64,000 bases of DNA from CAINDZ01 sp041908585 (lineage in GTDB: Bacteria > Krumholzibacteriota > Krumholzibacteriia > LZORAL124-64-63): assembly GCA_041908585.1 (NCBI GenBank), contig JAYRFB010000275.1, forward strand, positions 1-64,000, in the 5' to 3' direction. The notes below the pieces were generated by a model. The model was not told where the DNA came from. It ran no database searches and worked only from the letters and a program-made list of their open reading frames with translations. Positions 56,563 through 64,000 of the stretch are shown one piece after another. Made by a program: the position numbers and the translations under genes. The stretch's first letter is position 1. Each line of letters opens with the position of its first letter.

Positions 56563-57474
56563 ATGCCGGACCAACGCCCGCTTGACCGCGGGGCACTGCT
56601 GCACCTGCTGGTCGTCTACCTGGCCTGGGGCAGCACCTACCTGGGCATCCGCCTGGCGGTGGCCGGCGACGGCGGCTTCCCGCCGTTCGCGATGGCGATG
56701 CTGCGCGTGTTCGCGGCCGCGGCCGTGCTGCTCGGCTGGGCGCGCCTGCGGAAGGAACGGATCCGGCTCCGGGGCCGCGAGTGGGTGCTGATGGGCGGCA
56801 GCGGACTGCTGCTGTGGGTGGGCGGCAACGGGCTGGTGACATGGGCCGAACTGCGCGCCTCGAGCGGCCTGGCCGCCCTGCTGGTCGCGGCGATGCCGCT
56901 GTGGGGCGAGTCGATCAACCTGGCGCTCGACCGCCGCGCGCCGGCGCCGCTGATGGTCGGCTCCATCCTCCTGGGCTTCGCCGGTGTCGGCACACTTTCC
57001 TGGCCGGTGCTGCGGGCCGGCAACGGCAGCGATATCGCCGCCGTGGTCGGGCTCGTGCTGGCGCCGCTCTTCTGGGCCATCGGCTCGATCTGGTTCCAGC
57101 GGCGCAAGCCGGACCTGTCGGTGCGGGCGGTCTCCGGCTGGCAGCAGCTGCTGGGCGGCCTGGGGCTCGGCGCGATGGCGCTCGCGCGCGGCGAGATCCG
57201 GCCGGGCGCACCGCTGCCGTCGCCTGACGCCACCGCCTGGGCCGCCTGGGGCTACCTCGTCCTGGTCGGCTCCGTGTTCGCCTTCACGAGCTACGTGATC
57301 ACGCTCCAGCGCCTGCCCTACCGCGTGGTCATGACGTACGCCTACGTCAACCCGGTCATCGCCGTGTTCCTGGGCTGGCTCGTCATCGACGAGCCGGTGA
57401 CGCGGTGGACGCTGGCGGGAGCGGCGCTCGTGGTGGCCGGGGTGGTCGGGGTGTTCCGCAATCGCGGGCAGTGA
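56563..57474 (+). CDS. EamA-family (drug/metabolite) transporter
   Basis: A 303-residue protein with ten predicted transmembrane helices in two EamA repeats. ATG 56563 follows GGGAGGGA. The first repeat starts LLVVYLAWGSTYLGIRLAVA and the second contains LGYLV-like WAAWGYLVLVGSVFAFTSYV, followed by MTYAYVNPVIAVFLGWLVID and EPVTRWTLAGAALVVAGVV. This is the RhaT/YedA-like subgroup with the AYVNPVIAV signature. It probably exports amino acids or metabolites; the substrate is not determinable. Confidence 0.92.
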   Translation: MPDQRPLDRGALLHLLVVYLAWGSTYLGIRLAVAGDGGFPPFAMAMLRVFAAAAVLLGWARLRKERIRLRGREWVLMGGSGLLLWVGGNGLVTWAELRASSGLAALLVAAMPLWGESINLALDRRAPAPLMVGSILLGFAGVGTLSWPVLRAGNGSDIAAVVGLVLAPLFWAIGSIWFQRRKPDLSVRAVSGWQQLLGGLGLGAMALARGEIRPGAPLPSPDATAWAAWGYLVLVGSVFAFTSYVITLQRLPYRVVMTYAYVNPVIAVFLGWLVIDEPVTRWTLAGAALVVAGVVGVFRNRGQ

Positions 57475-57659
57475 TTCCGGAGACCGACGATGTGCCGGAA
57501 GCGCCACTGGTGACCTAAGAGTCTGGGGAAGATGGACTTGAGCCTTTGCCGGCGGGACGGGACGAAGCTGTCTGCTGGTGGGTTCATGCGCGGCCCGGGA
57601 CACGGCGGGACGGACACGATCCCGGCGGCACGGCACTGCACTTCGTTGCCGTGATATCG

Positions 57660-57685
57660 ATGATAATTCTCAATCAATGATCCTC
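57660..57685 (+). promoter_or_regulatory. AT-rich possible Fur-like site before the chemoreceptor
   Basis: A short AT-rich island (ATGATAATTCTCAATCAATG) stands out in GC-rich sequence about 60-80 bases before the chemoreceptor ATG. Its left half, GATAATTCTCA, resembles a Fur-box half; the right half is degenerate. The rest of the 57475-57743 gap shows nothing recognisable. Confidence 0.25.
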
Positions 57686-57743
57686 GCGTGCCGAAGGGTC
57701 TTCGGAAATGCCGAGATGACCCCCAGCCGCCGAGGAAACAGTC

Positions 57744-59273
57744 ATGCACATCCTGCGCCTGCTGGCCAGTGATCGCACCGCCCAGATGCTTGGCCTGACG
57801 ACGATCGGCGGACTGGTCGGCGCGGCCCTCGGCGGCACCTGGCCGACGGCTGCTGCCGGTCTGCTGACCGCGGGCGCGGGCGTGGCCGGGCTGGCCCGAC
57901 TGGCCGGCGGCGGCGGCAACCACCCCGAACTGAAGGCCGTCGAGTCGGCAGCCGCAGGCGACCTGCTCGCCGCCGGCCAGGCGGACACCGGCGGCAGCCG
58001 CCTCGGCCAGGCGTTGCGCGTGCTGACCTACCGGCTGCAGGTCGCCTTCGTCGACATCAAGAACACGAGTTCCACGCTGACCGTGTCGGCGGGCGAGTTG
58101 GATCGGACTTCACTCGAGATGGTCGAGGCGGCCCGGCGCTCCGACGAACAATCGGAGGAGGTGGCCGCCGCCACGCGCCGCCTGGCGGGAAACATGGCAG
58201 AGGTCTCGGCAGCCACGCGCAACGTCTCGACCTCGGTCGACTCGGTTGCCGCCGCGCTCGAGGAGCTCAACTCCTCGTTCGGCGAGGTCGCCCGCAACTG
58301 CGTGCGCGCCTCGGAGGTCTCGGGGCTGGCCACCTCCACGGTCAGCCAGTCGACCTCGGTCATGTCGGATCTCGGCCGCACCGCCGAGGACATCGGCCGC
58401 ATCCTCGACGTCATCCAGGACATCGCCAGCCGCACGAACCTCCTGGCCCTCAACGCGACGATCGAGGCCGCCAGTGCCGGCGAGTCCGGGCGTGGCTTCG
58501 CCGTTGTCGCCTCGGAGGTCAAGGAACTCTCCCGGCAGACGGCCGCCGCCACCGAGCAGATCGCCGCCCAGATCCGCGAGATGCGCGCCAGCACGGCGCG
58601 GGCGCTCGACGCGACTTCGGCGATCGGGACGGCGATCGGCCAGGTCGACGAGATCTCCACGGCGATCGCCGCTGCGGTCGAGCAGCAGCTGGCGGCGTCC
58701 CGCGAGATCAGCACCGGCATCGCGCGCGTCTCAGGCGACTCGGGCGCCGTGGCGGCGAACGTCAGCGCCGCCTCGGAGGGATTGGCGCACATCGCCACCG
58801 CCGTGGCCGGCGTCCACGAGAGCGCCGCGCGGGCCTCCGTGGGGGCGGCGCGGACGCGCTCGCAGGCTCACGAGCTGTCGCGGGCGGCGGTCGGCCTGGA
58901 GTCGATGCTGGGACAGTACCGCACCCCGGAGCCGCGGTTCGACATCGCCGCGGTCAAGCAGGCGCACAACCACTGGCGCGACAGCCTGGTGAAGCTCGTC
59001 AAGGGCGTCGAGAAGCTGGACGTCTCGAAGGTCAACTCGCACAAGACCTGCAATTTCGGGCATTGGTATTTCAGCCCGCAGGGACAGGCACACTCGGGCC
59101 TGTCCGCATTTCCCGTGGTCGGCGGCCATCACGAGCGCATCCACGAGATCGGCAGGCAGGTGGTCGTGGCGCACAACGAGGGCCGCGCGCACGATGCGGA
59201 GGCGATGCTCGCCGAGCTCGAGGTCGTCAAGGACCGCCTGTTCGACGCCCTCGACGAGCTGTACCGTTGCTGA
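57744..59273 (+). CDS. Methyl-accepting chemotaxis protein with C-terminal CZB zinc-binding domain
   Basis: A 509-residue receptor; ATG 57744 follows GAGGAAA. Two N-terminal hydrophobic helices (LGLTTIGGLVGAALGG, AAAGLLTAGAGVAGLARLAG) form a hairpin with essentially no periplasmic domain. A long coiled-coil signalling domain carries the tip DIASRTNLLALNATIEAASA and GRGFAVVASEVKELSRQTAA. The last 120 residues are a chemoreceptor zinc-binding domain: KQAHNHWRDSLVKLVKG, KTCNFGHWYFSPQGQ and GGHHERIHEIGRQVV, with the Cys and three His that hold zinc. CZB domains sense zinc release caused by oxidants such as HOCl. No che genes are adjacent. Its end overlaps the convergent Rsm22-like gene by 47 bases. 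Confidence 0.93.
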   Translation: MHILRLLASDRTAQMLGLTTIGGLVGAALGGTWPTAAAGLLTAGAGVAGLARLAGGGGNHPELKAVESAAAGDLLAAGQADTGGSRLGQALRVLTYRLQVAFVDIKNTSSTLTVSAGELDRTSLEMVEAARRSDEQSEEVAAATRRLAGNMAEVSAATRNVSTSVDSVAAALEELNSSFGEVARNCVRASEVSGLATSTVSQSTSVMSDLGRTAEDIGRILDVIQDIASRTNLLALNATIEAASAGESGRGFAVVASEVKELSRQTAAATEQIAAQIREMRASTARALDATSAIGTAIGQVDEISTAIAAAVEQQLAASREISTGIARVSGDSGAVAANVSAASEGLAHIATAVAGVHESAARASVGAARTRSQAHELSRAAVGLESMLGQYRTPEPRFDIAAVKQAHNHWRDSLVKLVKGVEKLDVSKVNSHKTCNFGHWYFSPQGQAHSGLSAFPVVGGHHERIHEIGRQVVVAHNEGRAHDAEAMLAELEVVKDRLFDALDELYRC

Positions 59274-60414
59274 GGCCCCCGCGGCGCACGACCAGCGCGC
59301 CGGACTTGGGGTCCCGTTCGGCGCGTTCGGGCCACTCGACGCGGACCAGCGCGCCGGCGTCGGGGCCGGTCGCGCGCGGGTCGTCGCGGTCGACCAGCAG
59401 GACGAGGCCGCGCGCCGAACAGCCGTAGCGCCCGCGCCCGCCGGCCGGCAGCGCGAACGTCCCCGACACGACCCGCACCTCCGCGCCGGTCACGGCTTCC
59501 TGCGCGCGACCGCACGGCGGCTGCAGCAGCAGGAACGACAGGCTCGCCCGCTCCTTGGCCAGGCCGGCACGCCGGCTCAGGTCCTCCAGCCAGGCGGGCA
59601 CCCGCTCCGCCGCGAACCCGAAGTGGCACCAGGGCTGACGGCCCAGGCCCGGCTGCGGACAGCGCTCCTGGTGCGGGCAGGGCGCGGTCACGTGCCAGCC
59701 CGCGGCCAGGGCGGCGTCCCGCAGCGCGACCAGCCGGCGCGCGGCCGGTCGCGTGCCCGGCTCGATCACCAGGACGCTGCCGCCCGCCTCCAGCGCCGCC
59801 TCCCAGCGCTCCAGCAGCCGCGCCTCGGGCGCGGAACCGTCTCCCGAGTCACCACCGCCCGGCCGGTGGATCTCGTTCAGCACGTTCGCCAGCACGAGCA
59901 GGTCGGCCGCAGGGAGCGGTCGCGCCCCGGCGGGCTGTGCCGCGATCTCCACGCTCCAGGCCGAACCGGGCGCGACGTGGTCCCACAGTCGCCTGCCGGC
60001 GCCGAGCACCGCCGCCGCGCGATCCAGGGCCAGGTAGCGCAGCGGCACCGGCCGCAGGTCGGGCCGGGCCAGCCACAGCGCCAGCGCGAAGGTGAACGGG
60101 CCGGCGCCCACGTCGACGATGCGCGCGCCGGCGGCCAGCTGCAGGTCCAGGCCGGCCAGCAGCCGGCCCTGGCGGTACAGGTTCCACGGCAGGAAGTAGT
60201 GCAGGTAGGCGGCCAGCAGGGCCGGCCGGCTCAGGTAGTCCCGCGGGAGGTCGTCCCGGGCGCTCGTCAGCCACTCGCTGAGCCGGGCCACCTCCGACGG
60301 CAGCGCCGCCCGGTGGCGGGATCGGAGCGGCAATGCGCCCTCCAGGGCCGCCGGAAAGTCGGCCAGGCCCTGCGCCAGCGAAGCCGGTGCCGGCGGCAGC
60401 AGCCGATCCTGCAT
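59227..60414 (-). CDS. Rsm22-family methyltransferase-like protein
   Basis: A 395-residue protein; ATG 60414 overlaps the hldD stop by 1 base. A Rossmann methyltransferase core is seen in ARIVDVGAGPFTFALALWLA, LLVLANVLNEIH and GGSVLVIEPGTRPAARRLVA. The family-specific cysteines lie in CPHQERCPQPGLGRQPWCHF and, in the C-terminal beta-rich domain, RYGCSARGL. In the mitochondrial homologues (METTL17/Rsm22) such cysteines bind a [4Fe-4S] cluster and the protein assists small-ribosomal-subunit assembly. A similar role here is inferred. The C-terminus (GTARRGRRTGGP) extends 47 bases into the convergent chemoreceptor gene. Confidence 0.85.
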   Translation of the reverse strand: MQDRLLPPAPASLAQGLADFPAALEGALPLRSRHRAALPSEVARLSEWLTSARDDLPRDYLSRPALLAAYLHYFLPWNLYRQGRLLAGLDLQLAAGARIVDVGAGPFTFALALWLARPDLRPVPLRYLALDRAAAVLGAGRRLWDHVAPGSAWSVEIAAQPAGARPLPAADLLVLANVLNEIHRPGGGDSGDGSAPEARLLERWEAALEAGGSVLVIEPGTRPAARRLVALRDAALAAGWHVTAPCPHQERCPQPGLGRQPWCHFGFAAERVPAWLEDLSRRAGLAKERASLSFLLLQPPCGRAQEAVTGAEVRVVSGTFALPAGGRGRYGCSARGLVLLVDRDDPRATGPDAGALVRVEWPERAERDPKSGALVVRRGGLSNGTARRGRRTGGP

Positions 60415-61388
60415 CACGCGCCCCGGTGGCGGTGCTCGACCAGGTGCTCGCGCACGTACTCGGCCACGGCTTCCTCGAGGCGCGTCAGCGGCACGTCGCA
60501 GCCGGCCGCGCGCAGCTTCCCCATCGCGGCCTCGGTGTGGTACTGGTAGCGTCCCTTGAGATCGTCGGGCATGGGCACGTAGTCGATGGCCGGCTCCAGC
60601 CCCAACGCGGCGAAGATGGCGCCGATCAGGCGGTTCCAGGTCGCGGCCTCGCCGGTCCCGACGTTGAAGACGCCGTTGGCCTCCGGGTGTGCGCCGCACC
60701 ACAGCGTCATCGCCACCGCGTCGTCGACCCAGATGAAGTCGCGCTGTTGGCCGCCGTCGGGATATTCGGGGCGGTCGGAGGCGAAGAGCCGCACGCGACC
60801 GGTGTCACGTACCTGCTCCCAGCCCTTGCAGACCATCGAGCGCATGTCGCCCTTGTGCCACTCGTTGGGGCCGTAGACGTTGAAGTACTTAAGCGAGGCG
60901 ATCGAGGCCAGCGCGCCGCTGTCCAGCGCCCAGAGATCGAATTCGTGCTTGGAGCGGCCATAGAGGTTCAGCGGCTGCAGGTGGCGCAGTCCGGCGTGGT
61001 CGTCGTCGTAGCCGCGGGCGCCGTCGCCGTAGGTGGCCGCGCTGCTGGCGCAGACGAAGCGCACGCCCGCGTCCAGGCACAGCCGGCAGAGGTCGCGCGT
61101 GTAGCCGAGGTTGTTCTCCGCCAGGTAGTCCCAGTTCGATTCGGTGGTGCTGCTGCAGGCGCCGAGGTGGTACACGGCCTCCAGCGAGCGCGCGTTGGCC
61201 GGCACGCGCAGCCAGTCGCGGAACGGTTCCTTGGCCAGGTAGCGCGCCAGGCGCAGCGGCGCCAGGTTGGGAGAGACGTCGCCGGCCGGGTCCAGGTCCA
61301 CGGCGAGGATGTCGTCGCGGCCCGCACGGTTGAGGCGCCAGACCAGGTTGCTGCCGATGAAGCCGGCCGCGCCGGTGACCGCGATCAT
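60414..61388 (-). CDS. hldD: ADP-L-glycero-D-manno-heptose 6-epimerase
   Basis: A 324-residue SDR enzyme converting ADP-D-glycero- to ADP-L-glycero-manno-heptose for the LPS inner core. NAD(P)-binding VTGAAGFIGSNLVWRLN, YHLGACSSTTESNWDYLAEN, the catalytic YGRSKHEFD (Tyr143, Lys147), KYFNVYGPNEWHKGDMRSM and QQRDFIWVDDAV together identify HldD rather than a general epimerase. Start at ATG 61388, 12 bases after the upstream epimerase stop. It supports a Gram-negative envelope with heptose-containing LPS. Confidence 0.94.
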   Translation of the reverse strand: MIAVTGAAGFIGSNLVWRLNRAGRDDILAVDLDPAGDVSPNLAPLRLARYLAKEPFRDWLRVPANARSLEAVYHLGACSSTTESNWDYLAENNLGYTRDLCRLCLDAGVRFVCASSAATYGDGARGYDDDHAGLRHLQPLNLYGRSKHEFDLWALDSGALASIASLKYFNVYGPNEWHKGDMRSMVCKGWEQVRDTGRVRLFASDRPEYPDGGQQRDFIWVDDAVAMTLWCGAHPEANGVFNVGTGEAATWNRLIGAIFAALGLEPAIDYVPMPDDLKGRYQYHTEAAMGKLRAAGCDVPLTRLEEAVAEYVREHLVEHRHRGA

Positions 61389-61400
61389 GGCCCCTCCCAG

Positions 61401-62477
61401 CTAGAAGAAGCGCTTCGCGACGCCCAGGATGCCCTGCTTCCAGGGCACGCGATGGGAAACGCCCGAGGCGCCCGTGAACTCGTCGACGTGCGCGAGGTAC
61501 CACTCGAAATTGCGGACCAGCGCCTGCCGGTTGGAGTACTGCGGAGCATACCCCAGCACCCGACGTGCCTTGTCGATCGAGACGAAGGAATCCTTGCTCG
61601 CGGTCTCGTAGACCCACTTGTACAGCGGCGAGATGCCGAGCCTTTCCAGCACGCGCAGCGTCCAGATGAGGGGTTCGGCGGGCATGCCGACGACCTTCTT
61701 CCCGTGGCCGGCGTGGTCCAGCACCGCCTGCCAATCCTGCTTCATCGTCGTGAACTCGCCGGCGCCGATGTTGAAGACGTCGTTGACCACGGCGTCATCC
61801 AGGGTGCTGCACAGCCAGATGGCCTGGCAGAGGTCGGCGATGTCGAGCAGCTGGTAGCGGTTGTTGCCGCTGCCGATCATCGGGAAGCCGCGCCCGTCGC
61901 GGGCCCAGTCGTAGAGCAGCGCGAAGACGCCGAGCCGTTCCGGCCCGATGAAGCTCTTGGGCCGGATGACCGGCACCACCAGGCCGCGCGCCCGGAATTC
62001 GGCGCAGACGTTCTCCGCCTCCACCTTCGCGATGCCGTAGGGGCCGACGCCGTCGAGGCGGTCCGTCTCCAGCAGCGGGTGGTGATCGGGGATGCCGTAG
62101 ACCGCCGTCGACGAGATATGCACGAAGCGGCCGACCCCCGCGCGCTCGGCCGCCTCGAGCAGGCGGCGCGTGCCGTCGATGCCGGTCGTGAGGATGTCCT
62201 TCTCCGCGTACAGCGGCAGCGCCATCGCGCAATGGATGACCAGGTCCACGCCCTGCATCGCCCGCTCGACGGTGGCGGCGTCGCGGATGTCGCCGTCGAT
62301 CACCTCGATGCGGTCCCGGCAATCGAGGTAGGTGAACGGGGCCAGGTCCAGCGAACGCACGGTCACGCCCCGCTCCAGGAGGTACCGGATGAGGTTGATG
62401 CCCGTGAAGCCCGCGCCGCCGGTGACCAGCACCTTCCGCCAGCGCCCCCCGTCCCGAGTCCCGTTGCCAGTCTCCAC
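61401..62477 (-). CDS. NAD-dependent epimerase/dehydratase (extended SDR)
   Basis: A 358-residue extended SDR. The dinucleotide motif is KVLVTGGAGFTGINLIRYLL, the catalytic pair YGIAKVEAEN (Tyr147, Lys151) and the substrate loop IRPKSFIGPERLGVFALLYD. DLAPFTYLDCRDRIEVIDGD indicates NAD use. It is close to nucleotide-sugar 4-epimerases, but the PLYAEKDILTTGIDGTRRLL segment also fits sterol/ketoreductase-type SDRs. Lying between htrA-like and hldD genes, it probably makes a nucleotide sugar for LPS; the exact product is not determinable. Confidence 0.85.
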   Translation of the reverse strand: METGNGTRDGGRWRKVLVTGGAGFTGINLIRYLLERGVTVRSLDLAPFTYLDCRDRIEVIDGDIRDAATVERAMQGVDLVIHCAMALPLYAEKDILTTGIDGTRRLLEAAERAGVGRFVHISSTAVYGIPDHHPLLETDRLDGVGPYGIAKVEAENVCAEFRARGLVVPVIRPKSFIGPERLGVFALLYDWARDGRGFPMIGSGNNRYQLLDIADLCQAIWLCSTLDDAVVNDVFNIGAGEFTTMKQDWQAVLDHAGHGKKVVGMPAEPLIWTLRVLERLGISPLYKWVYETASKDSFVSIDKARRVLGYAPQYSNRQALVRNFEWYLAHVDEFTGASGVSHRVPWKQGILGVAKRFF

Positions 62478-62501
62478 GATTCCCGCTCCCGTCGCCGCGC
62501 C

Positions 62502-63698
62502 TCAGCGCGTTTCCTCCAGCACCAGCACGCCGGTGAAGATCCGGCCCTCGCGTTCGGCCTTGAAGTCGAGGCGATCGCCGACCTTCGAGTTGTAGATCAG
62601 GCGATAGATCGTATCCCGGTTCTGCAGGCGCAAGCCGCCCATTTCGCGCAGGATGTCGCCGCGGCGCAGTCCGGCCTTGGCCGCCGGCGATCCCGGCGCC
62701 ACGGCGTAGACCACGGCCCCGGCCGGGTCGGTGGTGCCGCTCTCACGCATGTTGGCGCCCGACAGCATCTCCAGCGTGAAGCCCACGTTCGGGTCGCGGT
62801 AATGGCCGTAGCGGCGGATGTCGTCGACGACGCGCGCCACGCGCGACGCCGGCACGGCGAAGCCGATGCCGACGCTGCCTCCCGAGCCCGAGAAGATGAA
62901 CGTGTTGATGCCCACCACCTGGCCGCGCGTATCCACGAGCGGTCCGCCGCTGTTCCCGGGATTGATGGCCGCATCGGTCTGGATCATGCCCAGGTAGGCG
63001 CGCTCGGCGTCCGAGGTCTTGATGTCGCGGTTCATCGCGCTGACGACGCCGACCGTCACGGTCGGCTGCGTGTCGGCCAGCAGGTAGCCGAACGGCGACC
63101 CGATGGCGATGACCCACTCGCCGATCTGCAGGTCGTCGCCGTGCGCCAGCCGGGCCACGGGCAGGTCCGGCGCCTCGATGCGCAGCACGGCCAGGTCGTA
63201 GAGCGGCACCGCGTCGAGCACCGACGCCGTGAACTGCCGCCCGTCCGACAGGTTGACGATGATCTGGATGGCCCCCTCGATGACGTGGAAGTTCGTCACG
63301 ATGGTGCCGTCGCGATCGACGATCACGCCCGAGCCGAGGTTCTGCACCTTTCGGTAGGTCTCGCGGTGCGGGAGCAGCCCCATCCGCTCCCAGAACTCCA
63401 TGGTCGGGTTCCGCACCGCCTGGCGCTGCACCACGTTGATGCTCACGACCGCGGGCGCAACGTCGCGCGTTGCGCGCACGATCGCGGTGTTGCGGGCCGC
63501 CTCGGGGTCGACGACCTCGGGCTTCTCGACCGGGATCTCGCGGATCACGACCGTGTCGCGCCCGGCCCGCAGCGTGTCCGCGGCGCCGCCCTGCGGCCAG
63601 CGCCACGGCGCGCCGAAGCGCACGCCGAGCAGGGCGACCCCCACCAGCGCGCCCAGCAGAAGGCCGGCCAGCACCGGCCACCAGCGCGTGCCGCCCAC
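62502..63698 (-). CDS. HtrA/DegP-family serine protease with PDZ domain
   Basis: A 398-residue envelope protease. GTG 63698 starts 1 base after the transaldolase stop. One N-terminal transmembrane anchor (WWPVLAGLLLGALVGVALLG) precedes a trypsin-like domain with catalytic His138 (TNFHVIEG), Asp168 (LYDLAVLRI) and Ser250 (GNSGGPL). One PDZ domain follows (about 300-395, VVYAVAPGSPAAKAGLRRGD, ILREMGGLRLQNRDTIYRLI), as in DegS-type proteins. It should degrade or sense misfolded periplasmic proteins. The single PDZ and membrane anchor favour a DegS-like architecture. Confidence 0.93.
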   Translation of the reverse strand: MGGTRWWPVLAGLLLGALVGVALLGVRFGAPWRWPQGGAADTLRAGRDTVVIREIPVEKPEVVDPEAARNTAIVRATRDVAPAVVSINVVQRQAVRNPTMEFWERMGLLPHRETYRKVQNLGSGVIVDRDGTIVTNFHVIEGAIQIIVNLSDGRQFTASVLDAVPLYDLAVLRIEAPDLPVARLAHGDDLQIGEWVIAIGSPFGYLLADTQPTVTVGVVSAMNRDIKTSDAERAYLGMIQTDAAINPGNSGGPLVDTRGQVVGINTFIFSGSGGSVGIGFAVPASRVARVVDDIRRYGHYRDPNVGFTLEMLSGANMRESGTTDPAGAVVYAVAPGSPAAKAGLRRGDILREMGGLRLQNRDTIYRLIYNSKVGDRLDFKAEREGRIFTGVLVLEETR

Positions 63699-63699
63699 G

Positions 63700-64000
63700 T
63701 CAATTGCCGCCCTGCAGCTTGCGCCAGTCGGCCAGGAAGGCCGCCAGGCCCTTGTCCGTCAGCGGGTGCGCCACCAGCTTGCGGACGACCTCAGGCGGGA
63801 TCGTCGCGATGTGCGCGCCCAGCCGCGCCGAGTCCACGACGTGCAGCGGGTGCCGCACGGAGGCGACGATGATCTCGGTCTCGAAGTCGTAGTTCCCGTA
63901 GATCTCGACCAGGTCGCCGATCAGCTGCATGCCGTCCTCGCTGACGTCGTCCAGGCGGCCGACGAAGGGCGACACGTAGGCCGCCCCGGCCTTGGCCACG
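63700..64000 (-). CDS. Transaldolase (partial, N-terminus off the right edge)
   Basis: The visible 99-residue C-terminal part reads VAKAGAAYVSPFVGRLDDVS, then NYDFETEIIVASVRHPLHVV and VVRKLVAHPLTDKGLAAFLA, and ends at 63700. This is the short TalC/MipB (fructose-6-phosphate aldolase/transaldolase B-like) type. The start and the catalytic Schiff-base Lys lie beyond the window. It would act in the pentose phosphate pathway or F6P cleavage. It overlaps or nearly touches the protease start, so the two are probably cotranscribed. Confidence 0.9.
   Translation of the reverse strand, partial: VAKAGAAYVSPFVGRLDDVSEDGMQLIGDLVEIYGNYDFETEIIVASVRHPLHVVDSARLGAHIATIPPEVVRKLVAHPLTDKGLAAFLADWRKLQGGN

Noticed and set aside
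60333..63872. Plus-strand open frame of about 1180 codons
   Set aside because: Antisense to hldD, the epimerase and the protease genes, all with complete catalytic motifs on the minus strand.

Overview
This window is a high-GC (about 70% by eye), gene-dense chromosomal segment of a Gram-negative bacterium. The envelope genes support this: a TonB/ExbB/ExbD set, several outer-membrane beta-barrels, many lipoproteins, an ADP-heptose epimerase and an AsmA-like protein. Secreted proteins ending in a FlgD-like immunoglobulin module, FG-GAP repeats and a PorV/FadL-like outer-membrane repertoire recall the FCB superphylum and its uncultured relatives (Krumholzibacteriota/Eisenbacteria-type). That placement is inference; no rRNA gene is present. 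I see no mobile element, prophage or CRISPR array.

Layout. 1-4.4 kb: an edge-truncated secreted beta-propeller protein and an S55 (SpoIVB-type) peptidase. 4.6-4.9 kb: a tRNA cluster (Ser-TGA, Ser-GCT, Arg-ACG) behind a good sigma70-type promoter. 5.2-13.4 kb: a long minus-strand envelope run (tonB-like, exbB, exbD, lipoprotein, beta-barrel, TPR lipoprotein, mnmA, AsmA-like) with repeated 4-bp overlaps. 13.6-20.1 kb: murB, a large FG-GAP protein, a beta-barrel and the ComM/YifB ATPase. 20.4 kb: a 56-residue bacterial histone with its own promoter-like sequence and terminator. 20.8-24.4 kb: an M20 peptidase, tRNA-Glu, a TolB-like lipoprotein and a secreted HExxH metalloprotease. 24.7-27.5 kb: an ECF sigma / zinc anti-sigma / membrane protein operon. 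27.7-31.6 kb: enolase, an FtsB-like protein, initiator tRNA and a two-component system. 31.6-36 kb: PrsW / STAS / Rrf2, a small membrane protein and a hybrid histidine kinase. 36-43 kb: biotin ligase, a FadL-like porin with an SGNH-esterase lipoprotein, rhomboid, methyltransferase and glycosyltransferase. 43-55 kb: RNase G/E, a fused radical-SAM/DUF2344 protein and a purine cluster (purF, an unknown gene, a purL-purQ fusion, a tetraheme cytochrome, purB). 55-59.3 kb: MATE and EamA transporters and a CZB chemoreceptor. 59.2-64 kb: Rsm22-like protein, hldD, an epimerase, an HtrA-like protease and an edge-truncated transaldolase.

Working together. The TonB motor genes sit with outer-membrane proteins they may energise or help assemble. 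The ECF sigma and anti-sigma factors probably control the membrane protein encoded after them. The purine cluster supplies steps 1, 4 and 8 of IMP synthesis, the last also acting in AMP synthesis. The most unusual items are the bacterial histone, two 18-19 bp tandem-repeat arrays lying 5' of tRNA genes, the compact Rrf2-STAS-PrsW module, and an unrecognised gene between purL-purQ and purF.
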